Source: Alisma plantago-aquatica (lineage: Eukaryota; Streptophyta; Magnoliopsida; Alismatales; Alismataceae). From it: a stretch of DNA of 64,000 nt. Below the pieces are notes generated by a model that worked only from the letters and a program-made list of their open reading frames with translations, did no database searches and had not been told where the DNA came from. Below, in pieces: positions 1 to 12,108 of this stretch. Position 1 is the stretch's first letter; the number at the start of each line of letters is the position of its first letter. The stretch spans positions 1,328,172,304 through 1,328,236,303 of the forward strand of contig OY856410.1 of NCBI GenBank assembly GCA_963693085.1, read 5' to 3'. The translations under genes were made by a program, and so were the position numbers.

Positions 1-38
1 AGTTACTTTCTTAGCTAGGAGAGTTACTTTTTTGGCTG
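1..38. repeat. Partial minisatellite, GAGTTACTTTTTTGG-type units
   Basis: Two units of an AGAGTTACTTTCTT/AGAGTTACTTTTTTGG motif, followed by GGCTGTAGGGTAGCGAAAATCC. The same block recurs almost exactly at 404-460, so this is the end of a local duplication cut by the window edge. No coding content. Confidence 0.7.
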
Positions 39-53
39 TAGGGTAGCGAAAAT

Positions 54-84
54 CCAAGCTACCCGCACGGGCAATGAATGAATG

Positions 85-152
<68 letters not shown>

Positions 153-175
153 CCCATCTTTATTGCCCGCGCGGG
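54..175. repeat. Foldback around a long (TA)n tract, MITE-like
   Basis: The left arm starts GCTACCCGCACGGGCAATG and the right arm ends ATTGCCCGCGCGGGTAGC, so the arms are inverted copies. Between them the arms continue as CCCTATA and TATAGGG around about 60 bp of TA repeat (89-149). The structure would extrude as a cruciform or fold as a hairpin. The left arm and its flank are duplicated at about 404-490. It resembles a MITE, but I cannot define a TSD. Confidence 0.6.
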
Positions 176-340
176 TAGCTACCCGCCGACCCTTACGATC
201 ACTTTTTTTCAATTTTTTTTTCGAAATTGTAGATGACTATTTTGTCTAGCTCTCCAAAAAATTTGAGTCAAAAATAATATCATTTACCCCTCCAAAATAA
301 AAAAAACCATCCTTATATATATCTGCTGTATATTTTGTAC

Positions 341-440
341 AGAGTTACTTTTTTGGCCGGCAGAGTTACTTTTTTGACACCATAGTTACTTTTTTTACAG
401 CAGAGTTACTTTCTTAACTAGGAGAGTTACTTTTTTGGCT
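341..440. repeat. Minisatellite of about 20-bp units (GAGTTACTTTTTT)
   Basis: Five imperfect tandem units share the core GAGTTACTTTTTT with variable tails (GGCCGGCA, GACACCAT, ACAGCA, AACTAGGA, GGCTGCA). The last unit runs into a second copy of the GGGTAGCGAAAATCC block seen at about 40. Confidence 0.75.
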
Positions 441-490
441 GCAGGGTAGCGAAAATCCATGCTACCCGTGCGGGCAACGAATGAACACCC

Positions 491-536
491 ATATATATAT
501 ATATATATATATATAGGGGGAGAGAGAGAGAGAGAG
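491..536. repeat. Microsatellite (AT)n then (AG)n
   Basis: About 25 bp of AT repeat, GGGGG, then AG repeats. A similar AT/AG junction lies at 35845-35915, in front of the second copy of the downstream host sequence. Confidence 0.9.
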
Positions 537-616
537 TAAACACTTAGTAGCCACATACCATTCATATTGTTTTTTGTTCTAGGTGACATGGTGAAGATGA
601 ATACTATAATCACAGT
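537..616. repeat. Host tandem-duplicated sequence, unit A (left part)
   Basis: The block TAAACACTTAGTAGCCACAT through GGTGACATGG matches 35917-35970. The match resumes after the Athila insertion at 35635. Unit A (537-621 joined to 35635-35818) and unit B (35917-36190) are therefore old tandem copies, and the Athila element landed in unit A. Confidence 0.8.
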
Positions 617-621
617 ACATC
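617..621. other. Target-site duplication ACATC, left, of the Athila element
   Basis: ACATC precedes the 5' LTR and recurs exactly at 35630-35634 after the 3' LTR. A 5-bp TSD is the normal product of gypsy integrase. Confidence 0.9.
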
Positions 622-2185
622 TGATGCATTGAATAGTTGCCACTTTTCACAGACTATTTTACTATGTTTTGTGTGGACTTACTGCCATTTTCATATTAAT
701 TGTGCATGATTTATTATTAGTAGCCTATGACAGTTATTTGCATCAAATATTCATTGTTTTTACTATTCTAGATTGATGTATCATTATTTTGAAGCTTATG
801 TTCATTCTTGTGTACTTTTTAGGTGGATTTATAAGAAATGAATCAGCTCGGTACTACTCACATTGCTTTCAGTGGTACCGACATTTAACAAAAACAAACA
901 AAGTTGAATTCAGAAAAATCGATAGTACTGACACAAGAATGAATTCTACTGACAATCTAACAGGAGTGTACATGAGAAATCTTGTTTCTACTGACACCAA
1001 GCTAGGTGATACCAACTTTCACCGATGATCGAACATGGAATGTGAGAGAAAATATCAGTGCTACTTACAAACAAGTTGGTAGTACAAACAGCTAACAAGG
1101 GATCACGAATAATGGAAGACATCGATAATACCGACACACCATTGGTGGTACCGACTTTGCAAGACCAGGATAGATCAGAAATCACATTTAATCTAATGGT
1201 TGAGACTTAATGACGCCCTAAGTCAATTCTATGATTAAGGAAAAGTGTAGCCATACCTAATCATCATGTTCTTTTCCATTACATGACAATCGAGAGCTGG
1301 GGTAGAAGAAAGGAGAGAACAAAGCAATGTTCCAGGAGATTCCAATACTTTTAGTGGACAATTTTCAGCTAGATGTTAGCAAATCGGCATGTCTGAGAGA
1401 TGGAGTCATCAAGATTGTCTTCTTAAAGTGTTACTTTAGTTTTCTAATGTTTCCCACATTTTTATTTACTTCTCCCATGTCTTTGACAAAGGAAATCATG
1501 TGGGGCTAATCTCATTTGTTCCTTAAGATCTGGGAGTATCCCAGTTTTCCATTATAATTGAGAGTTATGAATTAATATGCATAATTCACTTAATTTCTAG
1601 ACATGTCTCTACGATTGCTTCATGAATTGTTTGTGCTTGATCACCATTGGTGATTTTAGAGACCATTAATTCCTTCAAGAGGGGGATTACGAGTTTGATA
1701 GATTTTATAGATACATAGCTTAGACCACACTTCGAGAGAAGGACTACGAATATGAAGGGAATATCCCAGAGAAGTCATTAAAGTGCCTAACTAATAATTA
1801 AATCTCTATAAGAGTGGGATTTGTATTAGAGTGGATAGTGAAATATACTACTAGAGAAGGTACTTCTTGCTATAGGTCCCTTGGTCCAGGGTTAGAGAGA
1901 TAAATATTAATTAAATGGTGTTAATTGCGATGTGAACTATACTGAAGCCAAAATCCTAAGGAATTCATTCCAATTGTGATCACAACCAGTAATTTTAATT
2001 TTACTTTCTGCAATCAGGTTAGTAATCAACCAGTCACTCTTTTTCTTAGACCTAGCTGATCAGTTTATAGTTAGCAGTAGTCTCTGGATACACATGTTTC
2101 TTGTGTTCGATATCCAAGCCTATTTGGGCCTATATTACATTTATACATGCACTTGCATTTCATACATGTAGTAAAACATGCATTA
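622..2185 (+). repeat. 5' LTR of the Athila-type element
   Basis: About 1564 bp, starting TGATGCATTG and ending CATTA, where the 3' LTR has CATCA (terminal CA mutated to TA here). It aligns along its length with 34080-35629 at roughly 80 percent identity by eye, which marks an old insertion. It carries a cluster of GATACTACCGAC-like motifs at about 845-1160. No open frame of note. Confidence 0.9.
845..1162. repeat. Cluster of GGTACTACCGAC-type inverted motifs in the LTR
   Basis: About five units, each a CGATAnTACTGACA-like half followed by a GGTGGTACCGAC-like half. GGTAC/GTACC and the flanking CGA/TCG make each unit partly self-complementary. The same motif recurs at 34300-34610 in the 3' LTR and at 31795-32115 in the internal region. 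Confidence 0.65.
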
Positions 2186-2191
2186 AGTTTT

Positions 2192-2209
2192 TGACACCAT
2201 TGTCGAGAA
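2192..2209 (+). other. Primer-binding site, tRNA-Asp type, decayed
   Basis: TGACACCATTGTCGAGAA aligns to the complement of the plant tRNA-Asp 3' end with six mismatches, all transitions (G to A or C to T). It sits 6 bp after the LTR end. Athila and Tat elements use this primer. Confidence 0.8.
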
Positions 2210-2458
2210 AAACGGTGTATCCAACACTATGATTGCTGTGACCGGTCACTCTCAGCCACAAAATTTTATTTTATTTTTACTACTTCTAAGATTAATTTTA
2301 AATATTTATTCAATCACTAGTATCAATTTCTCACATAGATTTCATCAATATCAAGTATTAGTGCATAGTTTAGTCTAGAGGAAATGATTATGGAGGATCA
2401 ACTCCACATAGTGCATTACAGGAGGAATTCTGACATAGAGCAAATAAATACAATAGCT

Positions 2459-3858
2459 CTATAGGAGGATTGATCCAAACTCCACCACATGAAACTCCAC
2501 CAACCCCAATAGAACAACCAGAACAAGCAGATATGTGACGCAAAAGCTGAGGAGTAGACCATCTAGGTGAAAATAAAGGAATCTTCTACAACAACTCAGT
2601 TGGGCCCGATAAAAAGGCAGACTATCAATGTGGGCAGCTACAAGATAGACCATCGCTTGGTGGCACTGGTTAAATCAGACGCATTCCCTGGCCACAATAC
2701 TAAGGACCCAATGACACACATGAACATCTTTGTTACGAGTTGTGATATGATGAAGATTGATAGGGTTCCAGAGACAATCATACACTTGAAACTATTTTCT
2801 TGTTTATTGTTTGAAAATGTGAAGTGATGGTTTCTTAATCTATCACCAGAGTCAATAGAAACATGGGATCAGATGATTGGCATCTTCTTTGAACATTACT
2901 TTCCACATTGGAAGGAAAATGAGTTGGTTAGGAAGATCTACAATGTCAAGCAGTAGGTGGAAGAGTCTTACTCTAAAGCATGGGAAAGGTTTAGGAACAT
3001 TTTAGGAAGATTCCTCATCATGGGATTGATATGTATGGCAAAGCAAAGACCTTCTACTACATTTTTCACCAAGGAGAGAGGACCACACTTGATGGCACAT
3101 GATCAAGATTTTTCCTCAACAAAAAGCCATCCACGTGTCATGAGATTCTAAAAAATTGGGCTAAAAATATGTGGGGATATGAAAGAGAAGATCTAGCCAT
3201 AGTGAAGAGTGTTGGAGAGTCTAGAGTCATAGCCTCATTGAGTGAGAAGTTGGACAACCTCACAAGGAAGCTTGAGAAAAAATATGGCACCTCTTTGAGA
3301 GTTGTAGAGGAAGATTGCATGTGCATACATTAGCAGTATCAGTAGGACATGGGCCCCAGAAAGATAGATAAAATTTCAAACATGCTAGGCAAGCTAGTGA
3401 TCTAGAACAAAACCTTACTGGACCATAAAAATTAGGTGCAACAAAATTAGGAAGCTTCGATTCACAATATTGAATATCAAATTTCTTAGCTAGAAATAGA
3501 GGTGGCTTCCATAAAGAATCCCATTCAGTATAAATTTCTTGGTAATACAAAGACATCTCATGAACATCACCAAGTAAAGTTTGTCTCTATTGTCAAGGAT
3601 CCAGAACGTCTTGTTGAGGAGTCACCGAAGTATCCCACTCTAGATCCGGATTGGGTATATGTTCTTAGGGTTCCATTTACCCACAGCCTATATGGAAAAC
3701 TAGGGGGATGCAGAACACCAGTGAGAAATGTTCACACATGCACCACAATAGATCCAAGGTCAATGAGAATTTACAAGGATACGTAATCTTCATGGGTCAT
3801 GCAAGATAAAGAACATCAAAGTTCCAATAGTGATATGTCACCACCTCCAGTTCTAGAA
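2459..3858 (+). pseudogene. Athila-type gag, broken
   Basis: One frame from about 2567 holds the start of the retrotransposon gag core. At about 2680-2740 it reads AFPGHNTKDPMTHMNIF, like the F-G-DP-H-F signature of Athila gag. TWDQMIGIFFEHYFP (about 2856) and ESYSKAWERF (about 2960) follow. In-frame stops occur at 2825 and 2954. After a frameshift near 3015 the match continues in another frame as GIDMYGKAKTFYYIFHQGER, then NLTRKLEKKYG at about 3255. A last open part runs 3502-3786. The copia insertion at 3864 cuts it off from the protease part at 15898. The product would be the particle protein; here it is not expressible. Confidence 0.8.
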
Positions 3859-3863
3859 AAGGT

Positions 3864-4319
3864 TGAAGAGATTTGCAGAAGCTTCAAGCCCAAGAAAAAT
3901 GCCACAATAGTTACAGTCTAAGCATGTACAACAAAATATACAACAACCCATGTCTACCAAGACAATAACCAAGAAGAGAACGTAGTTGGCAAAGAAGACA
4001 ACAAAATTCTATTAAGCAACATCAAAAACTTTACAAGGATTGTCTCTTCATCACAATCATGTGCCCACAATAGAATCTTGTAACCCACTCTCATTATATC
4101 CCCTCTTTGGCTATTATTTGTGGGTTCCCATCTTTGGAACATGATGTTTTCCTATGTTGGCACACCTAGAGTTACCACACGTCAGAACCCCACACATTAG
4201 TGCACCGTATTCCAACGGTGTTTACCCCTATTTATAGATAGGGAACTCCCAATTTGACAGTATGAGATGATATGGCTATTCTATAGAGATTAGGAAATAA
4301 CAATACAAAAGGATATGGA
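3864..4319 (-). repeat. Copia 3' LTR, outer part
   Basis: It aligns with 15325-15780, beginning TGAAGAGATTTG in both. A minus-strand TATA box lies at 4229-4236. The remaining 101 bp of this LTR lie at 14390-14490, beyond the CACTA. Confidence 0.9.
4229..4236 (-). promoter_or_regulatory. TATA box of the copia LTR
   Basis: TATAAATA on the minus strand, in the sequence CTATCTATAAATAGGGG, a normal plant core promoter context. The other LTR copy has decayed to TATCAATA at about 15704. Confidence 0.55.
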
Positions 4320-4750
4320 CACTAGTATAGAACTGACCTTTAGTGTTGGTTATTTAAGGCCTTTGGCTTTAGTTTCAAAGCGACACCCAAGTGGGCGCCG
4401 CTAAAAGTCGAAACCTTCAGCATCGGTTTTAACACCGATGCCATAACGCTTCCCACCACCAAAAACACGCCAGCAAGGGCACTATAGGCGTCGATTACTT
4501 AATAAAACCGACACTATATCTAGGTCAAAGACGTCGACGTTTCAAAAAAATCAACGTCATAACCCTTCCCGCCTCTAATAAAATGCACCAGCAAGGGCAC
4601 CATCGACGTCAGTTTGTATATATAACCGACACTATATCCACATAGACGTCGGTTTTTTGCTAATAAACGATGTTGTATGTCTTTGTTGTCAGTTTTATAC
4701 TACTAACTGACACCTATGTTCTATTTTTTTTCTTATCAGTTTGTAGGCCT
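4320..4750. repeat. CACTA left subterminal repeat region
   Basis: Many copies of a GTCGGTT/AACCGACA core in both orientations, for example near 4420, 4518, 4612, 4630 and 4650. A roughly 117-bp tandem duplication, each unit containing GCCAGCAAGGGCAC or its variant, lies at about 4440-4615. Such subterminal repeats bind the TNPA-type protein in known CACTA elements. Confidence 0.8.
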
Positions 4751-5158
4751 GCTGTATGGCTGGTCAGTAGGATGTAGAACCTGCAATTCAATTCTGAAAT
4801 GTAGGTTTACATCATCCATTGATATCAACCAACAACATGCCATAAACCTACAAAATTAATAAGATGGACAATATTATATATGGATCATGTGATTCACACA
4901 CATGTATAAGCACATTTAATTCATATTATTTTTCATCATACACATGTAGAAACCAGTAGTTCCATTTCAAATTTCCTCCATTTTCACACACATGTAGCAA
5001 CCTGCAGTTCCATTCATTTCATCTCTTTTCACATTCAGACACATGTAGAAACATTCATGTATTGATCATCTTCACATTCACACATATGACAATTCATAAA
5101 AATTCATTCACATTCACACAAAAATAATTATGAGAACAAAGTTTAGAAATATCATTCT
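4751..5158. other. CACTA 3' noncoding region
   Basis: AT-rich sequence between the second gene's stop and the left subterminal repeats. It has several imperfect copies of TTCACACACATGTAGAAACC-like text at about 4890-5060, a degenerate local repeat. No coding signal. Confidence 0.55.
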
Positions 5159-8100
5159 TTATTCATCATCGTCATTATATCCATCCCTATCCCAATCATA
5201 TTTAAAAACTCCCACTACTTGTAGGGCTTTTTCCCATTGTTCTCTTACATCATTTAAGTCTTCCATCGTATAGGGAGTATGTACATCTAATAACTTTCAA
5301 CCTGTAGTGAAGTCAGTTTTAAACACCTGCAAATAGAATGATGTATATATAATTAATAATATATAATAAGATTGATATATTTCATATTATCTAATGAGAC
5401 TATATATAATACCTTATGTATGGTTTCGATTTCCATTGTGGCATGTTTGATAATGAGATCCATAAATCGCATCACATAGTATGCACATGTCCATCTGTTG
5501 TCTTGTTAGCACACTATAAATTGAAACATACAAAATATTCAAAAATACAAATAAGCACAATTCACATAAATAATATATACATTGGAGTCGGGAAATTACT
5601 TTCACATTCTCCCTAATTAGTGGCTGATTCTTTTTCTTGGGGACCTTTACTCCATCTCTTTTGAACTCATGTAAAGCCCTACATGTTAATGTAACACATT
5701 AAATTGCATAATTAAATAGTAATGTAATAAAAGACGTTAATGGATATAAAAATATGAAATATTTCTCACGGGAATAATGGCTTTTTCATTGTGTGTCCAT
5801 ATAATGTATTCAATTCATTCCCCACAAGATCTAGATAATAGACAGTGAACGTATTGGGGACAATAACTAGTAACTCCCAATGCCTACCACTATAGGTAAG
5901 CAAGTTAAAAATTAATAACTCAAAATCCACAATAAAATTGTAATTTTCTTTAGTCCAAATTATAAGCAAAGTAAACTTACTTGACAACTGAATGGAGCTA
6001 TTATCACCGTCTTCTTTTTTTTACCAAAATATTAAAAAGTAGCACAGTAGTATGAAGTAGCTGAAGAAGGGTCTTTATCTACACGACTAATCAAAGATGG
6101 AACCAAAAACTCCACATGGGAAAATGAAAAATCTATACATATCGTGTGTAAGTGGATGCAAAACATGTATTACATATGCATTAATATATAGGAAACTAGA
6201 TCACTGTATATTAAACAAGGTATATGGATGTATAAATAAGATCTCACCATATCCATAGCTCTATCATAGATGTATTTAGCCAATCATAACGAAACAACTC
6301 CAAAATATCTTGTATAAATAGCTTGTTATCGTATGATTGACCTACAACATTCTCCGGAATAGAAACATTTATAGGGAAATTTGGATCATGTTCACCTATC
6401 CATATTGCCACACCCCTAAAATTAGGACCTAACGAGGCATATAAGTCCCTTGGAAGACAACTTGGTACTTCAGGAGGTGGAGATGGAGGCCGAGATGTAG
6501 CGTGTGTCTTCCTTTTGACCTATATATATAATTTCAGATCAATTGACTCATATATACACAATAACAAATTAATGTAATGGAAATTTACCATACAATATTA
6601 GTATAGACGACATACTCTTTGGGCCACATTATCACTCTGCCTTCTGCCTCACCAAGCGTTTCATAATCTGGGTGGGCATATGGTAACGGAAGATCCCTCC
6701 CATTGGGGATTACATGTATCTGGCTCACACGAACCACACCAGCTGGTACTGGAGTCCCACAAAATATGTCCCCTAGAAGGGCTGGGTAAGCATGTGCCTC
6801 TACAATGATATATTCTTGACTTTTTAGATGGCATGGCTTCAACCCCTACAAATTTATGTATATAATGTTATATAGATAAACATATCATCTTGAAAAGACT
6901 AGATACTATATATGTCATAAAAATACTTACAGCGGATGTGCTAGGTGGTGTGTCTACAAGATTACTCCCAACCACCTCTATAGTAGGAGAAGAGTGGCAC
7001 GCCACAGGTACTGTCTGAGTGGCAGGCTGAGATGTCTTCCACTTGAAAATTACTTCATGGAGTCTCTTATCAAGTGCTTCCTCAACTCTCCTATTAATTA
7101 ACTCATCTACCTATACATGGACAAAAGAAATGTTAGCTTTTAATTATTGAATTCCCTTTTGCAATAACATTCTAAAAAAATAACAGGTTACCTCAACATT
7201 TAATAGTCCCGCTTTTGGGATAGATTTGCACTGTGATGGCCCAAAGAAAGCTTTTATGCCCACACCAGCGCCTGCACCCCTAACACGTCCAGGATGCTCT
7301 GGGTTACCAAGAGAAACTGTCAATTCATCCCTTGTGCCCTCAGGGATGAACTTTCCTTCCTTCCTCTGCTCGTGAAGCTCTCGCTAATTGCCATCAATAG
7401 AAATTGGTAAGTAAACATAATAATAATCAATATTGATTGCTCTAAGAGTTGAATTTTACCATTTTTGTAGCCACCTTAGTAGTTGCGGGCTTCATTATAT
7501 CTCCCTTCTTGTTTTGCTTCCCAGCTATCCACATAGCATGGCAGAGGTGCGGGACCAATAGTAGAGGACTTTGCCGTCTCCTGAGTAGAAGAAGACTGAG
7601 TAGTAGACTCAACCTATAGTCTTTGGCGAACGCCTGCATAGCCTCTTGGACCCATTGTGTGGTCATGCACATTCAGTGCATGCCTTTCTCTTTGAGCATT
7701 GTTGATAGCCTTGTTAGTAAGCACATTGATTTGGTTAGTAACACTAAAGGTTAATCTTGAATAGGTGAATATATAAGAACGTATATTAATTAAATTGGGA
7801 GTGGCGCTTAATACCTTGAATTCATCCATTTTTCTTTGGGTAACAAACTCCTCCCAGTCTTTGGGGTCCAGGTAGTTCCATTGCTCAGTGGCTTCCTTCT
7901 TCCTAAATTTATTTTTTAAAGAGAATACAAACAAAAATTATTAGTGTAGAGTTAGTCAAAAAGTGATCAATGTCTAGAATTGGAAATCAATCAAGTACCT
8001 CTTCTCAGCATCGCGTATGTAATCTCCAGTGAGATTTGTCATATAGTTCCTTAGGACCCTCCCACATAGTTTCATCACGCATTTATGATGCAACTTTTCA

Positions 8101-8638
8101 TCCAGATCAAATATACTCTGTAAAATAGAATTACTATTAACTAGTATCCTAAAAATTAGTAATCTACAAAAATAGATTTGCAAATAATAATAACTCATGC
8201 ATAGTTCCTTCCATACTAAGTATTTCTTCCCCTTAGGAACTTTATGCCAAGATTCTATGTGAGGACTACAATAACGTGAGTAAGAACCCCAAGATATGAA
8301 ATAAATGAGTTGTGGTTCACTCCAACTGGATTTCTTGCATGATCAAAATCTACAGTCAATTTGGGTCCATTGCCCGTTTGCTGTAGTAACTTGTTCATCA
8401 TTGTGATGCCCCTTACTTTCTCATTTTTTTTTCTACTCATCAAGTGCCCCAATTTCTTGAGGGGGTACATCATCAACCTAAAATTTGACAAAAAAACACA
8501 CTTACAAGATATAACTATAAATGAACATATAGATAGAAATATAGGATGCATTTTTAAAACTTACATTGTGAGGCAGAGCATAGATATCCTCACCCTCACG
8601 GTATCATCATCACAGTCATCATGCTCATGCTGAGCCAT
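5159..8638 (-). pseudogene. CACTA second gene: Transposase_24 region plus C-terminal Ulp1-like protease
   Basis: Start MAQHEHDDCDDD at 8638, with a splice donor after about 75 bp. Candidate exons follow: RGITMMNKLLQQTGNGPKL and NPVGVNHNSFISYLGVL (about 8430-8280); EEFVTQRKMDEF (about 7840); HTMGPRGYAGV (about 7640); NPEHPGRVRGAGAG (about 7300), typical of the Transposase_24 family; a proline-rich part with DILELFRYDWLNTSM (about 6300); then a C48/Ulp1-type domain. In that domain GRHWELLVI (about 5880) gives the His, VYYLDLVGN (about 5830) the Asp, and TCAYYVMRFMDLII (about 5480) the Cys. The last exon ends KYDWDRDGYNDDDE-stop at 5159. In plant CACTAs such genes accompany the tnp2 transposase. 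Exon borders are unproven, and several joins may hide frameshifts. Confidence 0.7.
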
Positions 8639-8757
8639 CTGAAAGTGTCATTAAAAAACCAAACATTTAGCATTTGACATAACTAGAAGATAATAAAACA
8701 TTGTAAAGTTCACATTTAGAAAAATAAACATATAAAAAAATATAAACATGCATTCCT

Positions 8758-11700
8758 CTAATATTGTGATCTTTTATCAATTAACAATCCTTCATTGTGA
8801 TCTCCGCGCACATACAAGTCATCATTAGCTTCAATATTTGGTGGTATTGGCAACCCAACTGAGAATGGACTGGAGTCATCATACTTATCATAATACTCTT
8901 CTTCATCTATAGGATCTTCAATGAACTATCTTTTACCATGAAGAACAATGGACCATTTATCATTTGCAGGATCATCGATATAAAATACTTGTTTCACCTA
9001 TGATACCAATATGAATGGTTCACCCTTCTTGCCAATCTTTTCAAAGTTCACTAATGTGAAACCCAATTCATCCACTATAACTCCTTTGGTGTTATACCCC
9101 CATCTACATTTAAAGAGTGGAATTCTTAAATCTACATAGTCAAACTCCCATATGTCTTCAATGACACCGTAATATGAAATTTTAGCTTCACATGGACTCT
9201 TATCCTTTACACTTGCAAAACACAATGAAGACGCTTGAAGGGCGACCCCACTATTTCGTACGACACTCTTATCATCTTGACACTTTGTTTAATATGAGAA
9301 TCCATTTATGTTAAACCCTTCATAAGACATAACATTCAATTTTGGTTTAAAGGCAAGGCATTTGATAGTTTTAGTAAGATTATTTGGTGTTTGAGATAGT
9401 TGATGTAAGATTTTATCTTCAAACCACTTAATAAATGTCTTGTTATGCTCTCTAGAAAGCCACATTGAATTGGCTTGAGGATATTGTCTCTTGATGAAAT
9501 TGGTATGTTCCTCGATATAAACACTCACTTTGTCGATGTTGTGTAAAATATACTAGTGACCTTGTTCCAACTGCTCATAAATGATTACTTTCATCAATGA
9601 TCCCAAAATTCCTTTGCCAAAATGCTCCTCAATATTCTTGTCATTAACAGGAGCGTCATTACCATTAAAAAAGTCATTGCAAAAATCCATAACCTCTCTC
9701 GCCACATAACCCTCAATAATACTCCCTTTAGGCTGATAACGGTTTCAAACACCACCTTTAAAAATGCTCATGTATCATTCAAAGGGATACATCCAATGCA
9801 AGAAAATGGTCCCAACATTTTCACTTCCATAGTCAATTGGACAACAAGATGTACCATGATATCAAAGAATGAAGGAGGAAAATACATCTCAAGCTGACAT
9901 AGGGTAACCACCACTTATCTTTGCAATTTATCGAGAGTATCAGGGTCAATAACTTTGCTGCACAGACTGTTGAATAAGAAACAAAGTCTGGTGATTGCAA
10001 ACCTTGCATACTTCGACAATATAGATCAAATTGCCACATACAATATTTGTTGCATTAGAGTGTGACAATCATGAGATTTAAGACCTATCAACATCAGATC
10101 TTTTATTGATACCAATCTATGAATGTTGGATGAGTAACCCTGTGGCACCTTAACATTTACCAAGCATTCACAAAAAGCTTTCTTCTCCTTTCTAGACAAC
10201 GTGTAACAAGCGGGAGGTAAGTATGTTCTCCGATCGCTACTAACTACTTCTGTTAATTCTATCCTTATTGCCATTTCACATAGGTCCATTATGGATTTTA
10301 TCCCATCTTTAGTCTTACCTGGTATATTCAACAGAGTACCAATGAATCTATGACAAACATTTTTCTCAACGTGCATGATATCGATACAATGCCTGACTGC
10401 CAAAGAACTCCAATAAGGAAGATCCCAAAATATTGACTTCTTCTTGAATAAAGATTTGTCACTCGTTTTGGCCATAGTGCATTGTGATCTCTTACCAAAT
10501 TCATTGGCAAAGTCTTTTACTCTTTCATAAACAACCTCCCCTGATATAGGTTTAGGTGCACTCCGTTCCTCGTTGCGTCCATTGAATGCTTTGTGCAACC
10601 TACGATACAGATGGAATTTTGGAAGAAACCTTCGATGAGAAAGATATACAGTCTTCCCGCCATTGTTTTAGATGTATTGAATCATTATTCTCTTCACATA
10701 TAGGACACACTTTAGATCCTTTGATACTATATCCAGACAAATTCCCATATGTTGGAAAGTCATTAACAATGCAAAACAATATAGCGTGCAAATGAAATGT
10801 CTCTCTTTGTGAAGCATCATAGGTCATCACACCTTCACCCCAGAGTTTCTTTAAGTCATCAATCAGAGGTTCAAGATAAACATCGATATCATTTCTAGGT
10901 TGTTTAGGGCCTGATATCAACAATGACAACATAATGTACTTATTTTTCATACACAACCAGGGAGGAAGATTGTATATAACAAGCATAACTGGCCAAGTGC
11001 TATGTTGGGTACTCAATGTATCGTACAGATTCATCCCATCTGTACAAAGGCCAAGTCTTAGATGCCTGACTTCTTCACCGAATTTAGGGTACAATAAATC
11101 AATCTTCTTCCACTGTGGGGAATCAGATGCATGTCGTAGGATCCCATCATTATTTTACTTAACGTCTTCATGCCATGTCAAATTCTTCACATCTATCGAA
11201 TTGGCAAACAAGCATTGAAACCATGATATTATAGGTAGATACCACATCACCTTGGCAAGAGAACCAGTTTTGGACTCCCCTGAAGTCATCAATTTATGCC
11301 TTGACGCACCACATTTTGGACAATCTTTCAAATCCACATAGTCCTTTTGAAATAATGCACAATCATTCAGGCATGCGTGTATCTTCTAATCCTCCATTCC
11401 CATTGGGCACAACAATTTCTTTAACTGGTATGTTGAGATTGGCAGCTCATTTCCTTTAGGAAGTATTTCTTTCAACAAAGACAACAATGACATGAAGCTT
11501 TTGTCACTCCATCTATTGTTAGATTTCAGCTTATACAATCTCAACACAGCGCTAAGCTTTGCAAACTTACAACATGTGTATAACGGTATCTCAACATCAT
11601 GCACAATGTTTCTAAACATGGGAGGTGGATCGGTGTGCTCTACCCCACAACTATCCAGCATCGCATCAACGATGTCTACTAGAACTGGTTCGTTCACATC

Positions 11701-12005
11701 TACGTCATCGGAGGCAATTTCTTCTTCCACACAAGCACTGCTATCGACATCCACTGATTTCAGGTTTGAAATCTCTCCATGCCAGTTCCATTCTATATAG
11801 CCTTGTACAATCCCATTGCACATGACATGACTTTTGATTTCGTCACCAGTGTTGACTTTCAAGTTGTTACCTCAATGCCTACATGGACAGTAGAAATATC
11901 TCCAGGTTGTTTCCTATGTTCCTCGAAAAATCTAATAAACTGATCAAGACCAAAAATAAACTCTTGGGTGCAACGATTTGGAATGGACATCCATGATCTA
12001 TCCAT
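8758..12005 (-). pseudogene. CACTA tnp2-type transposase, broken
   Basis: The start at 12005 gives MDRSWMSIPNR, the usual opening of the transposase-associated domain. Its CPCRH motif near 11870 needs a frame change and then carries a TGA. The tnp2 core follows: DLKDCPKCGASRH (11337), LRLGLCTDGMNLYDTLSTQ (about 11060), YDASQRETFHLHAILFC (about 10810) and GSKVCPICEE (about 10690). A frameshift near 10650 leads into RRFLPKFHLYRRLHKAFNG, FWDLPYWSSLAVRHCIDIMH and NVCHRFIGTLLNIPGKTKDG. DUF4218 is recognisable as LPPACYTLSRKEKKAFCECL (about 10220) and YFPPSFFDIMVHL (about 9860), and DUF4216 as YGVIEDIWEFDYVDLRIPLF (about 9170). The frame ends at TAG 8758. Length and domain order fit a TNPD-type transposase, but stops and frameshifts make it inactive. 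Confidence 0.85.
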
Positions 12006-12014
12006 TCTATGATC

Positions 12015-12085
12015 AAAGAGAAAATAATTATATATTAGGGTTTAGGGTTAAAAGATTAGGGTTTATGGTTAAAAGTTTAGGGTTT
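12015..12085 (-). promoter_or_regulatory. Telomere-like TTTAGGG repeats just upstream of the transposase start
   Basis: Imperfect repeats of TTAGGGTTTAGGGTTAAAAG lie 10-80 bp upstream of the minus-strand start at 12005. On the coding strand they read AAACCCTAA, the plant telo-box, known from promoters of genes active in dividing cells. Whether they regulate this gene is inference. Confidence 0.5.
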
Positions 12086-12108
12086 AAGGTATTATATATA
12101 ATAAATGT

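Noticed and set aside
12015..12085. Telomere or telomere-fusion site
   Set aside because: Only three to four imperfect TTTAGGG units, within a CACTA element whose ends lie kilobases away.
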